Shown here one piece after another: positions 21,901 to 32,708 of a stretch of 64,000 nt of DNA; position 1 is the stretch's first letter; each line of letters starts with the position of its first letter. The stretch is from Bacillus sp. BP-3 (GTDB lineage Bacteria; Bacillota; Bacilli; Bacillales; Bacillaceae_G): NCBI RefSeq assembly GCF_028401955.1, contig NZ_JAQOTJ010000004.1:1-64000 (forward strand). The letters run 5' to 3'. The notes beneath the pieces were generated by a model. It had not been told where the DNA came from. It made no database searches and worked only from the letters and a program-made list of their open reading frames with translations. The position numbers and the translations under genes are program-made.

Positions 21901-23651
21901 TATACTCCTCCTTTCTCAACTAGTGCCTCTAATTGCTGACTTTCATACATGTCTTTATACCAACCAACCTGTTGCATTAAGCTTTCGTGCGTACCACGCT
22001 GCACAATCTTTCCATCATCAATAACAAGTATTAAATTTGCATGTTGAATCGCACTTAAGCGATGAGCTGTAATAATAGTCGTTTTATTTTGACGCTCACG
22101 TTTTAATGATGTCAAAATCGTTTCTTCTGTCTTTGCATCTACTGCAGATAAGCAGTCATCTAAAATTAAAATTTCTGCATTTGTTAATAATGCACGCGCA
22201 ATTGAAATACGCTGCTTTTGACCACCAGATAAAGAAACGCCGCGTTCACCAACCACTGTTTCATATCCTTCTGAAAATTTAGTAATATCCTCATGAATAC
22301 ACGCTATAGTAGCAGCATGTGCAATATTTTTATATGTAGCACTAGGTTTTCCAAATGCAATATTTTCACCAATGCTTGCAGAAAATAAGAAATGATCCTG
22401 TGGTACATACGAAATGGAGGAACGAATAGCGTGTAGTGTCAAATCTCGAATATCATTTCCCCCAACTCGTATATTCCCGTCAAAATGATCATATTCTCGA
22501 ATTAAGCATTTTAATAATGTCGTTTTTCCAGCTCCCGTACGTCCTACAATTCCTAAAGTTTCTCCTTTTCGTAAAGAAAAATGAATGTCTTGTAAATTTA
22601 TTACTTCATTTTTCTTATACGAGAATGTATCAATATCAAACTCGATGTCACCACTTGCTACTTCTTCACTTGCCCCTTCTCTATTCACCACATCAGACAC
22701 TTGCATAAATAAATTTTGAATGCGATCATAAGACGCACGGCCACGCTCCATAATATTAAATAGCCAGCCAAACGCTAACATTGGCCATACGAGCGTACCT
22801 AAATAAGTAGTAAATGTTATAAGTTCTCCTATCGTAAGCTCTCCGCGAACAACTAATACAGAACCGTAACATACTGCAATTAAAAAAGAAAAACCTACAA
22901 TTAAAGAAATTGTTGGATCAAATAATGAATCAATGCGGGCAACGAGAATATTTTTCTGTACCACTTCTTCCGATTTATTACGAAATGATTGCAAATCTTC
23001 TTTTTCTTGACCAAGTGAACGAATTACCTTCATTCCACTCATACTTTCTTGAACTTTATCATTGATTTCTGAGAAAGCCTGCTGCGCTTTATGAAAGCGA
23101 CGATGTAATAAAGTTCCATAATAATTTGTCGTGATTGCTACAATTGGCATTGGAATTAAACTGAGCAATGTCAATTTCCAACTAATTGTAAATCCCATCG
23201 CAAAAAGAACACATCCGCCAACTGTTAACGAATCTACAAGCGTTAACACTCCAGAACCTGCTGTTTGCTGTACCGCTTGAATATCATTCGTTGCGTGGGC
23301 CATTAAATCACCAGTCCGGTGTTTTTGATAAAAGGCTGGACTCATATTCGTAAAGTGCTCATACAGTTTTCGACGTAATTGACGAGCTAACTTTAAAGAA
23401 GAGCCAAAAATCATCATTCGCCATGCATAACGCAAAATATACACCATTCCCCCGGCACCAACTAAAATTATGGCCCATTGTAATAACTTCTGAGTCGTTA
23501 AAGAATGATTGCTAATTTCATCAACAATGATCCCGATTATTTTAGGTGGTACGAGTTCAAGAAGAGCAACGCCTAACAATAAAAAACTCCCCATTATGTA
23601 CGCTCGCTTTTCTTGTTTAAAAAACCATGCTAAGTCTAAAAAAACTTTCAT
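21900..23651 (-). CDS. ABC exporter half-transporter, first subunit (multidrug type)
   Basis: 583 residues from the ATG at 23651 (MKVFLDLAWFFKQEKRAY), chosen because AGGAGGT lies 6 bp upstream; the longer frame has no ribosome site. Six-helix membrane domain, then Walker A GRTGAGKTT, canonical signature LSGGQKQRISIARA and Walker B ILILDDCLSAVD. The Walker B is followed by Asp instead of Glu (LDD), the mark of the degenerate ATP site in heterodimeric exporters. Works with the overlapping downstream gene. Confidence 0.88.
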   Translation of the reverse strand: MKVFLDLAWFFKQEKRAYIMGSFLLLGVALLELVPPKIIGIIVDEISNHSLTTQKLLQWAIILVGAGGMVYILRYAWRMMIFGSSLKLARQLRRKLYEHFTNMSPAFYQKHRTGDLMAHATNDIQAVQQTAGSGVLTLVDSLTVGGCVLFAMGFTISWKLTLLSLIPMPIVAITTNYYGTLLHRRFHKAQQAFSEINDKVQESMSGMKVIRSLGQEKEDLQSFRNKSEEVVQKNILVARIDSLFDPTISLIVGFSFLIAVCYGSVLVVRGELTIGELITFTTYLGTLVWPMLAFGWLFNIMERGRASYDRIQNLFMQVSDVVNREGASEEVASGDIEFDIDTFSYKKNEVINLQDIHFSLRKGETLGIVGRTGAGKTTLLKCLIREYDHFDGNIRVGGNDIRDLTLHAIRSSISYVPQDHFLFSASIGENIAFGKPSATYKNIAHAATIACIHEDITKFSEGYETVVGERGVSLSGGQKQRISIARALLTNAEILILDDCLSAVDAKTEETILTSLKRERQNKTTIITAHRLSAIQHANLILVIDDGKIVQRGTHESLMQQVGWYKDMYESQQLEALVEKGGV

Positions 23652-23742
23652 TTTATACCTCCTATCCCAAATGAGCGATGTTTTCAGTTTATCAAAATTA
23701 CAGAATTTTTTAAAGTTTAAAATATTTAAAGGAAGCAAAATG

Positions 23743-23772
23743 AAAGGACACTCCAACAGGAGTGCCCTTTCT
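23743..23772 (-). terminator. Terminator after yneF
   Basis: Minus strand: AAAGGGCACTCC-tgtt-GGAGTGTCCTTT then CATTTT, between yneF and the ABC exporter operon. Confidence 0.8.
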
Positions 23773-23777
23773 AGCGC

Positions 23778-23999
23778 TTATTTCAGTTGTTGCTTGTTCA
23801 TTGCGCTCATCATTTGATTGATTTTCTTTTGGGATGGTTTTTGTCCCATTTGCATCATCATCATTTTTAACATTTGTTCATTAATTGGTGGATTTTTTTG
23901 TAAATAGTTCATCATATATTTGCGTGCGATGAAAAATCCTAACGCTACGCCTGCTACTAGTGCTAATACGCCCACTAGCACACCTACCCAAATCGACAT
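23778..23999 (-). CDS. yneF: YneF family protein (UPF0154)
   Basis: 73 residues: an N-terminal membrane segment (about 5-26) followed by [20 protein letters not shown] and a methionine-rich helix. Length and sequence match B. subtilis YneF. Function unknown. Strand and order tkt-sirA-yneF are the same as in B. subtilis. Strong GGAGG site before the ATG. Confidence 0.92.
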   Translation of the reverse strand: MSIWVGVLVGVLALVAGVALGFFIARKYMMNYLQKNPPINEQMLKMMMMQMGQKPSQKKINQMMSAMNKQQLK

Positions 24000-24077
24000 A
24001 TATTTTCCTCCTTCATGTTGTCTACCTTACAGTGTACTAAAACCTTTTCAATAAGACAAGATTGTATTCGACATTTT

Positions 24078-24518
24078 TTATATATAAGTACGCGCTTGTT
24101 TGAGAGGATTTAGCCATCCATACTGTTTACTCTTATAATCCATCGCAAGAAATGTCAATTCACATTTTCTAAGTACTTCAAAAATAACCGTTTCTAACTC
24201 AACATTTTCAGAAGTATGCATCCGGATATACTGTGGTTTAATACGCACTTCCCCGTACACATTTTCATTAGACACCATGTGCATATATCCATTTCTTTCG
24301 TATTTCTCATATGTTCGCAGCGCTTGTTCCATTTTATGATGTAATTTCATTACTTGTAAAGGCAACGTTATATACTTCATTTGTTTATACAACACTTTCT
24401 TTTCTGAAAGGGAACGAGACTGTGCAAAACGAGCAAACAAATCAAATAATAAAAACTCCCGACCGAAATACGCCTTCGTAATATCTTCTCGAATTAAGTA
24501 TAGTTCATACGTTCTCAT
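24078..24518 (-). CDS. sirA: SirA, sporulation inhibitor of DNA replication
   Basis: 146 residues (B. subtilis SirA/YneE has 148). SirA is made under Spo0A control and binds domain I of DnaA to stop new replication rounds in cells entering sporulation. The N-terminus MRTYELYLIREDITKAYFGR and the C-terminal GWLNPLKQARTY are typical. It lies between tkt and yneF, as in B. subtilis. I did not find an unambiguous Spo0A box upstream. Confidence 0.9.
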   Translation of the reverse strand: MRTYELYLIREDITKAYFGREFLLFDLFARFAQSRSLSEKKVLYKQMKYITLPLQVMKLHHKMEQALRTYEKYERNGYMHMVSNENVYGEVRIKPQYIRMHTSENVELETVIFEVLRKCELTFLAMDYKSKQYGWLNPLKQARTYI

Positions 24519-24683
24519 ACTTTCCCTCCCGCATTGGACAACTTTATTCCCTTCATTATATAGAAATAAAAATGCAATGATTGTCTGACTGCGGAGAAAG
24601 AAAAAACTTTTTCTGTCGAATAAAGCGAACTTCCATCAATAAAGTTTTACTACCTCAAAAATAACAGATATTTTCTTTTACAT

Positions 24684-24717
24684 AGAAAAATCCCTCCATG
24701 CCGGAGAGATTTTTCTA
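24684..24717 (-). terminator. Terminator after tkt
   Basis: AGAAAAATC.CTCC-atgcc-GGAG.GATTTTTCT just beyond the tkt stop codon; on the minus strand it ends in TTTTTCT. Confidence 0.75.
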
Positions 24718-24723
24718 AAATCA

Positions 24724-26724
24724 TTATAGCATTTCTTTTACTTTGCGAACAACGTTTTCTACAGTGAATCCGTATTCTTCCATAATCTTTTCACCAGGAG
24801 CAGAAGCACCGAATGTATCGATACCTAATACATCTCCTTCAAGACCAACGTAACGATGCCATCCGAAACTAGCACCCATTTCAATCGCGAAACGTTTCGT
24901 TACTGCTTTTGGTAATACAGATTCTTTATATTCAGCTGATTGCGCTTCATAGCGATCCATAGACGGCATGCTAACAACAGATGCATCAATACCATCTTTA
25001 GCTAATGCTGCTTGCGCTTCAATTGCTAAGCTTACTTCAGATCCAGCTGCAAGTAAGATTACGTCAGCAGTTTCTTTCTTACTTGAAGAAATTACATATG
25101 CACCTTTTGCAACTTTTTCATACGTATCGTCTTTTGCACCTTCTAATGTTGGAAGATCTTGACGAGTTAAGATTAATGCAGTCGGTGTTTTTGTAGATTC
25201 TAACGCAAGTTTCCAAGCTGCAACAGATTCGTTACCATCAGCTGGACGAAGAACATCCACATTTGGCATTGCACGAAGCGCTGCAAGCTGTTCGATTGGC
25301 TCATGCGTTGGTCCATCTTCCCCAACTGCGATGCTATCATGCGTGAACACATATGTTACTGGCAGTTGCATTAACGCAGCAAGACGAATTGCTGGACGTA
25401 AGTAATCAGAGAATACGAAGAACGTACCACCGTAAGTTTTTAAACCGCCGTGAAGTGCGATACCGTTCATTGCTGCACCCATTGCAAATTCACGCACACC
25501 GTACCAAATATTTTTACCGCTATAGTCTTCTCTTGTGAAGTCTTTTTCTTTGTTCATATATGTTTTGTTAGAACCAGCAAGGTCAGCAGATCCACCAAAG
25601 AATGACGGTACAGATTCAGCAATTGCATTAATAATTTGTCCAGAAGATGAACGAGTTGCTGTTTTTGAACCGATTTCGTATGTTGGTAAGTTCTTATCCC
25701 AACCTTCTGGAAGAAGACCGTTCATTGCTGCTTGCAGTTCAGTTGCTAATTCTGGGTATGCTTTCGCATAATCATCAAGCATTTTATCCCACTCAGCTTG
25801 TGCTGATTCACCAACATCTTGTACTGTTTTACGGAAGTTTTCATACACTTCTTCTGGTACATGGAAGTCTTGCTCAAATGCCCAAGCATATGTTTCTTTT
25901 GTTAACTTCGTTTCTTCTGCGCCAAGCGGAGAACCATGTGAAGCTGATTTTCCAGATTTGTTTGGTGAACCAAATCCGATTGTTGTTCTTACTTCGATTA
26001 ATGTTGGACGTTTTTCGTCAGCTTTTGCTTCTTCAAGCGCTTTCGCAATTGCCTCGATATCGTTTCCATCTTCAACACGGATTACTTGCCAGCCGTATGC
26101 TTTATAACGATCTTCTACACTTTCAGAGAAAGAACGATTTAAATCGCCATCTAATGAAATATCATTAGAATCATATAGCACAACTAGACGACCTAATCCT
26201 AAATGAGCTGCTAATGAAGATGCTTCAGCAGAAACGCCTTCCATTAAGTCTCCGTCACCGCAAATTGCATATGTATTGTGATTAACAAGATTATACTCAT
26301 CACGATTGTATTTTGCTGCTAAATGTCTTTCAGCCATCGCCATACCTACAGCTGTTGCAATACCTTGTCCAAGTGGACCTGTTGTTGCGTCTACACCTGG
26401 TGTGTGACCGAACTCAGGGTGACCTGGTGTTTTACTTCCCCATTGACGGAAATTCTTTAAATCATCCATTGTTACGTCATAACCAGCTAAATGCAGTAAG
26501 CTATATAGTAACATTGAACCATGACCTGCAGATAATACGAAACGATCACGGTTAAACCACGTTGGGTTTTTTGGATTATGTTTCATAAATTTCGTCCATA
26601 ATGTATACGCCATTGGAGCTGCACCCATTGGCATTCCTGGATGACCAGAGTTTGATTTTTCAATCGCATCAATGGATAATGTGCGAATCGTGTTGATAGA
26701 AAGTTGTTCGATTGAATGTGTCAT
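24724..26724 (-). CDS. tkt: Transketolase
   Basis: 666 residues. Thiamine-diphosphate enzyme of the pentose phosphate pathway that moves two-carbon units between sugar phosphates. Motifs: N-terminal transketolase signature around [20 protein letters not shown], ThDP-binding GDGDLMEG near residue 155, and [14 protein letters not shown] near 465. ATG start at 26724. Single-gene transcript with its own terminator. Synteny with sirA-yneF on one side and ynzC-yneB-lexA on the other is conserved, except for three inserted genes. Confidence 0.98.
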   Translation of the reverse strand: MTHSIEQLSINTIRTLSIDAIEKSNSGHPGMPMGAAPMAYTLWTKFMKHNPKNPTWFNRDRFVLSAGHGSMLLYSLLHLAGYDVTMDDLKNFRQWGSKTPGHPEFGHTPGVDATTGPLGQGIATAVGMAMAERHLAAKYNRDEYNLVNHNTYAICGDGDLMEGVSAEASSLAAHLGLGRLVVLYDSNDISLDGDLNRSFSESVEDRYKAYGWQVIRVEDGNDIEAIAKALEEAKADEKRPTLIEVRTTIGFGSPNKSGKSASHGSPLGAEETKLTKETYAWAFEQDFHVPEEVYENFRKTVQDVGESAQAEWDKMLDDYAKAYPELATELQAAMNGLLPEGWDKNLPTYEIGSKTATRSSSGQIINAIAESVPSFFGGSADLAGSNKTYMNKEKDFTREDYSGKNIWYGVREFAMGAAMNGIALHGGLKTYGGTFFVFSDYLRPAIRLAALMQLPVTYVFTHDSIAVGEDGPTHEPIEQLAALRAMPNVDVLRPADGNESVAAWKLALESTKTPTALILTRQDLPTLEGAKDDTYEKVAKGAYVISSSKKETADVILLAAGSEVSLAIEAQAALAKDGIDASVVSMPSMDRYEAQSAEYKESVLPKAVTKRFAIEMGASFGWHRYVGLEGDVLGIDTFGASAPGEKIMEEYGFTVENVVRKVKEML

Positions 26725-26772
26725 GCTATTCTTCCCTTCGCTTATATTAAAGTAAACGTTTTACACATTTAT

Positions 26773-26801
26773 ATGATATCTTTCCTTGCAAGATTATACA
26801 A
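26773..26801 (-). promoter_or_regulatory. Candidate sigma-A promoter of tkt; rest of the gap is empty
   Basis: Minus strand: TTGTAT (plus 26796-26801), 17-bp spacer, TATCAT (plus 26773-26778), about 50 bp before the tkt start. The remaining part of 26725-27031 holds nothing else I would support. Confidence 0.45.
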
Positions 26802-27031
26802 CATGTATCGACAAATATGTTGATGTTTTTTCGTATTTGTTCAAAAAAACGTACTATTTTCCACAATGTATAGGGTTTCAATTTGCTATACTATTGGGAT
26901 TTTTATACTCTTATCCCAAAGCTTTTCTCATACCTGTAGATTCTGTATTTCTTGTCATTGATCAATATTTATTTTGAATTCCTCATTATCTTTTAACATT
27001 TTATCTGAAATGATACAAATATTTCCCCTTG

Positions 27032-27508
27032 TTAAATTCCAAAATGTAAAATGTATCCTTCTTCACTTTTCACTTTATGAAATAACTTGACTAAAGATTG
27101 TAATTGTGCACAAAGAATATCACGGTCAAAAAACATCTTTTCATAGTCTCCATCCGTATCATCTGTCCATTGAAATGCCCCCGTAAGTTCTATCGTTTCT
27201 GGTGCGACCGAAAATAAACTCATCAATGAACGAAAAAGATTTTCCGCTGTTTCTGCTCCCTCCTTCTCAATTTTTGTAATACCATAATAGTTAATTCCAA
27301 ACCCATTTTCTCCTCGAGAAGGGTTATAAGTTGGAAGCCAACACAAAAAATCCATTATATATAAAATAAACTCATCACTTAAGATGACGTACTCTTCAAC
27401 GGCTGTACCATCTTTATAAGAAAATTCTCTATCATTCCAAGAAAAGTCTTCAGTTCTCAACTCTCCTTTTTCTTTTGAAACAAATATAAATTCATGTTGC
27501 AAAGCCAT
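27032..27508 (-). CDS. Protein of unknown function
   Basis: 158 residues, acidic, soluble, with an aromatic-rich middle part (LYIMDFLCWLPTYNPS). No signal peptide or metal-binding motif. GAGGGGGAA lies upstream of the ATG. Stands alone between tkt and an Mta-like regulator. I do not recognise the family. Confidence 0.75.
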   Translation of the reverse strand: MALQHEFIFVSKEKGELRTEDFSWNDREFSYKDGTAVEEYVILSDEFILYIMDFLCWLPTYNPSRGENGFGINYYGITKIEKEGAETAENLFRSLMSLFSVAPETIELTGAFQWTDDTDGDYEKMFFDRDILCAQLQSLVKLFHKVKSEEGYILHFGI

Positions 27509-27597
27509 AACATTCCCCCTCTCTTCTTATTGAATAATATCTCCTTTCGTCTCTGATTGTTTAGTATACATTATTTTGTTTAAGTATTAATAACAAT

Positions 27598-27634
27598 AAA
27601 AAAGCCCTACTCCCAATTTGAAGAATAGGACCCT
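27598..27634 (-). terminator. Terminator after the MerR-type regulator
   Basis: Minus strand: GGGTCCTATTC and GGAGTAGGGC pair around the loop and are followed by TTTTTTATT. Confidence 0.7.
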
Positions 27635-27644
27635 TAAATACATT

Positions 27645-28379
27645 TTACTTCTTACTACGATCTGCATACACTGCCATCGCATCACGCATAAACTTTGCTA
27701 ATCCTTCCCCGAACTGGTCAATATTTTTTGTAAATCGTTCATCATCGACATACATTTGTCCTAAACCTTTAAACGCATCCAATGAGTAATGACCAAAATT
27801 CTGCAAGTAGGTATACCATTCTTGAATTGCTTCTTGAGCCTGTTCTGATTCAGGTGAACCATCACGAAGTGCCGCAAGCTTCCTATAAATTGCATTATAT
27901 TCTTCCTGTTTCTCTTTCGTCATACTGCTTGCTGTTTTATTAGCCTTGTCGACCGCTTCATTTCCCCATCTTCCACGTGCTTCTTGCTCATATGGATTTT
28001 GACTAAAATCAAAGCCCTCAAATTTTTCTTTGTTTGTCATTTGAATTTCTCCCTTCGAGTGTTGAATCGTCTTATCAATCGTCGCAATCACTTTATCTAA
28101 TCTAGAACGCTTCTCAAGCAACATTTTACGATGTAAAACAAGCGCCTCTTGTCGATCAAATGAAGGATTATTGATAATGTCTTTAATTTTCTTTAAAGGA
28201 AAGCCAAGTTCTTTAAAAAATAGAATTTGCTGCAATGTCTCCAGATTATCATCGGAATAAAGGCGATAACCTGATTCAGTCGTCTCCTCCGGGGTTAATA
28301 ACCCAATTTCATCATAATGATGCAGTGTGCGCACACTAATACCGACTAAATCTGCTACTTCTTTCACTCTCATTATCAT
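27645..28379 (-). CDS. MerR-family activator with TipAS ligand domain (Mta-like)
   Basis: 244 residues, starting at the ATG at 28379 ([20 protein letters not shown]), where GGGAGG has 8 bp spacing. Residues 3-72 are a MerR winged HTH ([24 protein letters not shown]). A coiled-coil linker follows (about 80-118), then a TipAS-type domain (about 130-244) with [14 protein letters not shown]. subtilis Mta with this architecture activates multidrug-efflux genes; TipAL binds thiopeptides. Its promoter has the 19-bp spacer typical of MerR targets, so it is probably autoregulated. Confidence 0.9.
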   Translation of the reverse strand: MIMRVKEVADLVGISVRTLHHYDEIGLLTPEETTESGYRLYSDDNLETLQQILFFKELGFPLKKIKDIINNPSFDRQEALVLHRKMLLEKRSRLDKVIATIDKTIQHSKGEIQMTNKEKFEGFDFSQNPYEQEARGRWGNEAVDKANKTASSMTKEKQEEYNAIYRKLAALRDGSPESEQAQEAIQEWYTYLQNFGHYSLDAFKGLGQMYVDDERFTKNIDQFGEGLAKFMRDAMAVYADRSKK

Positions 28380-28402
28380 TGTTTTGCCCTCCCTTAGTAC
28401 AT

Positions 28403-28433
28403 ACAATAAAGTATAACGTAGCGTGAGAGTCAA
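28403..28433 (-). promoter_or_regulatory. MerR-type promoter with 19-bp spacer
   Basis: Minus strand: -35 TTGACT (plus 28428-28433), a 19-bp spacer and -10 TATTGT (plus 28403-28408). The spacer contains CTCACGCTACGTTATAC, which has the ACG..CGT core of Mta/TipA-type operators. MerR-family activators act at such over-long spacers. Confidence 0.7.
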
Positions 28434-28527
28434 CACGAAAGGATAAAAAAATTCTAAATCCGCAGTTGCACATATGTTTACTTCAAAATTACCTGTGTAA
28501 GGGTTTTATAAAAGAAGGGTGATAACA

Positions 28528-30111
28528 TTGAATCAAAATACCATTGTAAATGTAGCTATTTTATTAACGAGTGACATTCATGGTGCAGTTTACCCAATTC
28601 ACTATCAAAATAACGAAAAGGGAGAACTTGGACTAGCAAAGGTTGCAACGCGCATTGCACAGGAACGCGCTCAAAATGAACATGTACTCGTTATTGATAA
28701 CGGTGATTTCATACAAGGAACTCCGTTTACTTATTACTACTCCAAATACATGCAGCATGAAGAAAATCCAATGTCGATTATCGCCAATCATATCGGTTAT
28801 GATGCAGCGATTATTGGAAATCACGAATTTAACTATGGGATGAACCTATTAAACAAAGCTGTTGCTCATGCAAATATGCCCTATCTAGCCGCTAATATTA
28901 TTAATAAGCAAACAAGGAAACCGTACTTTGGAAAGCCATATATAATTAAACATATACATCCAAATATAAAAATTGCTGTTTTAGGAGTAACAACACATTA
29001 CATTCCAAATTGGGAACAGCCGCAGCATATAAAAGATGTAATATTCGAAAATGCACTCGAAACAACAAAGCGGTGGGTTTTGTATATTCAAAAACAAGAG
29101 CAACCGGATTTACTCATTGTAGCCTACCACGGCGGTTTTGAATGTGATTTACAAACGGGAGAACCAACAGAGATTATAACAGGGGAAAATCAAGGATATG
29201 CAATGTGCCAAGAAATTGGAGGAATTGATATATTATTAACTGGACATCAACATCGCTATATTGCTCATACAAAAGTAAATGGTGTACCAGTTCTACAAAC
29301 TGGGTCCAACGGTCGTTCATTAGGGAAAGTCCACGTCACTTTAAAAAAGAATCAAAATCAGTGGATTATTAAAGAATGTCATTCTGAATTATTGCCTACC
29401 GAAGGCATTCCAGCAGATGAGACAGTACTTTCACTTGTATCAATATATGAGCAACAAACACAAGAATGGTTAGATAAGCCAATCGGCACTATTACTGGTG
29501 ATATGTTGATTCACGATGCGATGCAATCTCGTTTACAAGATTGCGCCTTTATCGAATTTATAAATAAAGTACAGATGGATGCAGCAGAAGTCAATATTTC
29601 TTGTACTAGTCTGTTTCATAATGAATCATCCGGCTTTCCCAACCACATTACAATGAGAGATATTGTTTCGAATTATATTTATCCAAATACATTAAAAGTT
29701 GTTCGTGTTACAGGAAAAGATATAAAAGAAGCACTTGAGCTAACTGCTGAATATTTCTCGTTAGATACAGATGGAAATATCATTGTAAACCCTGCATATA
29801 TCGAACCAAAAACACAGCATTATAATTACGATATGTGGGAAGGAATTTCATACATATTAAACATTTCAAAACCAGTTGGGGAAAAAGTTGTTTCCTTGCA
29901 ATATGAAGGGGCTCCTATTAACTTGCATCAAGAGTATGACGTTGTCATGAACAATTATCGTGCAAGCGGCGGCGGAAATTATGTTATGTTTCAAAATAAG
30001 CCCATTATAAAAGATATATCAATTGATATGTCTGAGCTCATTGCCAATTACATACTAGAACGAAAAACAATCAAAGCGACAATTAATCATAATTGGAAAG
30101 TTGTTAAATAA
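28528..30111 (+). CDS. 5'-nucleotidase/2',3'-cyclic phosphodiesterase family (UshA/YunD-like), cytoplasmic
   Basis: 527 residues from the TTG at 28528; AGAAGGG lies 8 bp before it, which is better spacing than for the GTG at 28519. N-terminal metallophosphoesterase domain with SDIHGAVYP, NGDFIQGTP, GNHEFNYG, AYHGGFE and GHQHRY (all metal ligands present). C-terminal nucleotidase domain (about 330-500) with RASGGGNYVMF. No signal peptide or wall anchor, so it probably works inside the cell on nucleotides or related phosphoesters. Confidence 0.85.
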   Translation: MNQNTIVNVAILLTSDIHGAVYPIHYQNNEKGELGLAKVATRIAQERAQNEHVLVIDNGDFIQGTPFTYYYSKYMQHEENPMSIIANHIGYDAAIIGNHEFNYGMNLLNKAVAHANMPYLAANIINKQTRKPYFGKPYIIKHIHPNIKIAVLGVTTHYIPNWEQPQHIKDVIFENALETTKRWVLYIQKQEQPDLLIVAYHGGFECDLQTGEPTEIITGENQGYAMCQEIGGIDILLTGHQHRYIAHTKVNGVPVLQTGSNGRSLGKVHVTLKKNQNQWIIKECHSELLPTEGIPADETVLSLVSIYEQQTQEWLDKPIGTITGDMLIHDAMQSRLQDCAFIEFINKVQMDAAEVNISCTSLFHNESSGFPNHITMRDIVSNYIYPNTLKVVRVTGKDIKEALELTAEYFSLDTDGNIIVNPAYIEPKTQHYNYDMWEGISYILNISKPVGEKVVSLQYEGAPINLHQEYDVVMNNYRASGGGNYVMFQNKPIIKDISIDMSELIANYILERKTIKATINHNWKVVK

Positions 30112-30133
30112 CAAATTTTCCTATCAAACTAAA

Positions 30134-30160
30134 AAAAGATGGGCTGCGCCCATCTTTTAA
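30134..30160. terminator. Bidirectional terminator between the nucleotidase gene and ynzC
   Basis: AAAAGATGGGC-tgc-GCCCATCTTTT with A and T tracts; overlaps the ynzC stop codon. Confidence 0.85.
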
Positions 30161-30396
30161 TTTAACTTTGCTTTATCTTGTTTTTTTAATTCTTTTAACT
30201 TCTTCGGCGTAACGTCTTTACCTTCTTCGTTAACGACTTTGATTGCTTTCAATTCGTTTAACATATTTTGACGAAAACCTTTTAAATATTGTTCACGGAG
30301 CGATTGACGCTCACGTTGCTCTTCTTCCGTTAAACCTTCTGTTTTTGCTTTTTTCGCTAAGAAATTAATGCGTTCAATGAGTTCGTGACTTAGCAT
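30157..30396 (-). CDS. ynzC: YnzC family protein (UPF0291/DUF896)
   Basis: 79 residues from [18 protein letters not shown]; the AAAGGGGA before this ATG decides the start. Helical hairpin protein with the family core [18 protein letters not shown]. In B. subtilis it is cotranscribed with the LexA-controlled yneA-yneB genes. Function unknown. 45 bp downstream of yneB here. Confidence 0.93.
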   Translation of the reverse strand: MLSHELIERINFLAKKAKTEGLTEEEQRERQSLREQYLKGFRQNMLNELKAIKVVNEEGKDVTPKKLKELKKQDKAKLN

Positions 30397-30441
30397 CTCG
30401 AATCCCCTTTCTACTAAAAACTGATTATTATCATACAACAG

Positions 30442-31113
<672 letters not shown>

Positions 31114-31160
31114 CTATCTCACTTCTTACATCATAGTGTACCATAAATCCCGCTTTCGTT

Positions 31161-31200
31161 CGAACTTACGTTTGTAGAATGTTTTCTTGCATGTTATAAT
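31161..31200. promoter_or_regulatory. LexA box and divergent promoters for lexA and yneB
   Basis: CGAACTTACGTTTG at 31161-31174 fits the Bacillus LexA consensus CGAACRNRYGTTYG with one or two deviations in the centre. It overlaps the lexA -35 TTGTAG (31172-31177); the -10 TATAAT (31195-31200) follows after 17 bp. For the opposite strand, TTCGAA..18..TACACT is a weaker candidate. LexA bound here would repress itself and yneB. Confidence 0.85.
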
Positions 31201-31239
31201 AAAAACAAGAAAATTTATAGAAAACGAGGTGTGAAAAAC

Positions 31240-31860
31240 ATGGAGAAGTTAACGAAACGGCAACAAGACATTCTCGACTTCATTAAACAAAAAGTTCAAG
31301 AAAAAGGTTATCCACCTTCCGTACGTGAAATCGGTCAAGCAGTCGGCCTTGCTTCTAGCTCTACTGTGCACGGACATTTATCTCGCTTAGAGGAAAAAGG
31401 ATACATTCGCCGCGATCCCACAAAACCGAGAGCGATTGAAATTTTAGGAGACGACACTATCCAAGCAGATACGCAACCAGTCGTTCACGTACCGATTGTC
31501 GGAAAAGTTACAGCTGGTTTACCAATTACAGCAGTTGAAAGTGTAGAAGAACATTTTCCACTTCCGGCGAATCTCGTTTCGGGTTCAGATCAAGTATTTA
31601 TGTTGCGCATTTCTGGAGACAGTATGATTGAAGCGGGAATTTTTGATGGAGACTTAGTTGTTGTTCGCCAGCAACAATCTGCATACAATGGTGAAATCGT
31701 TGTCGCTTTAACAGAAGACAACGAAGCTACGGTAAAACGTTTTTACAAAGAAAAAGATCATTTCCGCTTACAGCCTGAAAACTCTTCTTTAGAACCTATT
31801 ATTTTAGATAACGTTTCTGTTATTGGAAAAGTAATTGGTGTCTATCGTCATTTACATTAA
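31240..31860 (+). CDS. lexA: LexA, SOS repressor
   Basis: 206 residues from the ATG at 31240, with GAGGTG 8 bp upstream; this equals the B. subtilis length of 205. N-terminal winged HTH (1-65: [20 protein letters not shown]). The self-cleavage site is A92-G93 in VTAGLP, with catalytic S128 in SGDSMIEAG and K166 in ATVKRF. Represses SOS genes until RecA filaments stimulate its autoproteolysis. Divergent from yneB with a LexA box between. Confidence 0.98.
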   Translation: MEKLTKRQQDILDFIKQKVQEKGYPPSVREIGQAVGLASSSTVHGHLSRLEEKGYIRRDPTKPRAIEILGDDTIQADTQPVVHVPIVGKVTAGLPITAVESVEEHFPLPANLVSGSDQVFMLRISGDSMIEAGIFDGDLVVVRQQQSAYNGEIVVALTEDNEATVKRFYKEKDHFRLQPENSSLEPIILDNVSVIGKVIGVYRHLH

Positions 31861-31888
31861 AAACAGACCAAATTTGGTCTGTTTTTAA
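31861..31888. terminator. Bidirectional terminator after lexA
   Basis: AAACAGACCAAATTTGGTCTGTTTTT, a perfect palindrome directly behind the stop codon. Confidence 0.88.
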
Positions 31889-32703
31889 TTCGCCACAATT
31901 TTTACAGAACCCGCTGCTGTTTCCCCCTTAATCTGCACCTTTCCGTTACCTAAAGTAATTTCTTTATTTTCCTTCCCGAAAATTTGTACTTTTCCTGCAT
32001 TAGAAGAACCCTTCACAACAGCATCTTTCGGCATTCCCTGCAACTGAATTTTGACATCTCCTGCTGCCGACTCCGCCTCAACACTATACTCTGGATTATG
32101 CTGCGTTATCTCTACACTTCCTGCTGCCGCATCTGCACGCACTTTCCCTTCTACTTTATGAAGAACAACTTTTCCCGCGCTAGATGACACATTTACATTT
32201 TGCGCTTTCATTTCCTTCATTTCCACATCGCCCGCTGCTGAATGCACAGATATATCTTCACCTTGAATATTTTGCACATGAATCGTTCCTGCTGCTGTCT
32301 CTGCTTCAATTTTATTATATATGCGTTCAGGCACAATAACCGTTAAGCTTTCATCTTTCAAATCAAATGATAAAAAAGAAAAGTCAAATATATGTTTCTT
32401 GTTCGTTTTCACTTCCACTTGTAGCACTTCACCGTTTTCATTTACGTCTAATTTTCGCTTTTCCTGATTGCCACTATACCGAATTGCAAATAAATCAGTC
32501 TTACCTTTTTCAATCACAACATCTCCAACATCTATGTCAACATGAATGTTTTTAATTTGCTCATTTTTAAATTGTTTCTGTTCCAATTTCTTTGTTTCTG
32601 CTGTTCCATTCGCAGTTTTTATAAAAAAGGCTGAACTTGTAAAAAATAAACCGATTCCTCCAATCGCAATACAAATAATTGCTAGCAGCACAATTTTTCT
32701 CAT
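31885..32703 (-). CDS. DUF4097 family, LiaG-like membrane-anchored beta-solenoid protein
   Basis: 272 residues: one N-terminal membrane segment (about 5-27) and a repetitive beta domain with recurring GDV, AAGTIHV, SAAGDVEMKE and SSAGKVVLHK units, the hallmark of the DUF4097 fold. LiaG of B. subtilis is a member, encoded with cell-envelope stress genes. The active role is unknown. Third gene of a PadR-DUF1700-DUF4097 operon, 5 bp after DUF1700. Confidence 0.87.
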   Translation of the reverse strand: MRKIVLLAIICIAIGGIGLFFTSSAFFIKTANGTAETKKLEQKQFKNEQIKNIHVDIDVGDVVIEKGKTDLFAIRYSGNQEKRKLDVNENGEVLQVEVKTNKKHIFDFSFLSFDLKDESLTVIVPERIYNKIEAETAAGTIHVQNIQGEDISVHSAAGDVEMKEMKAQNVNVSSSAGKVVLHKVEGKVRADAAAGSVEITQHNPEYSVEAESAAGDVKIQLQGMPKDAVVKGSSNAGKVQIFGKENKEITLGNGKVQIKGETAAGSVKIVAN

Positions 32704-32708
32704 CTTAT

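Noticed and set aside
26741-26770. cre-like GTAAAACGTTTACT near the tkt start
   Set aside because: Two mismatches to the cre consensus, including its first two positions.
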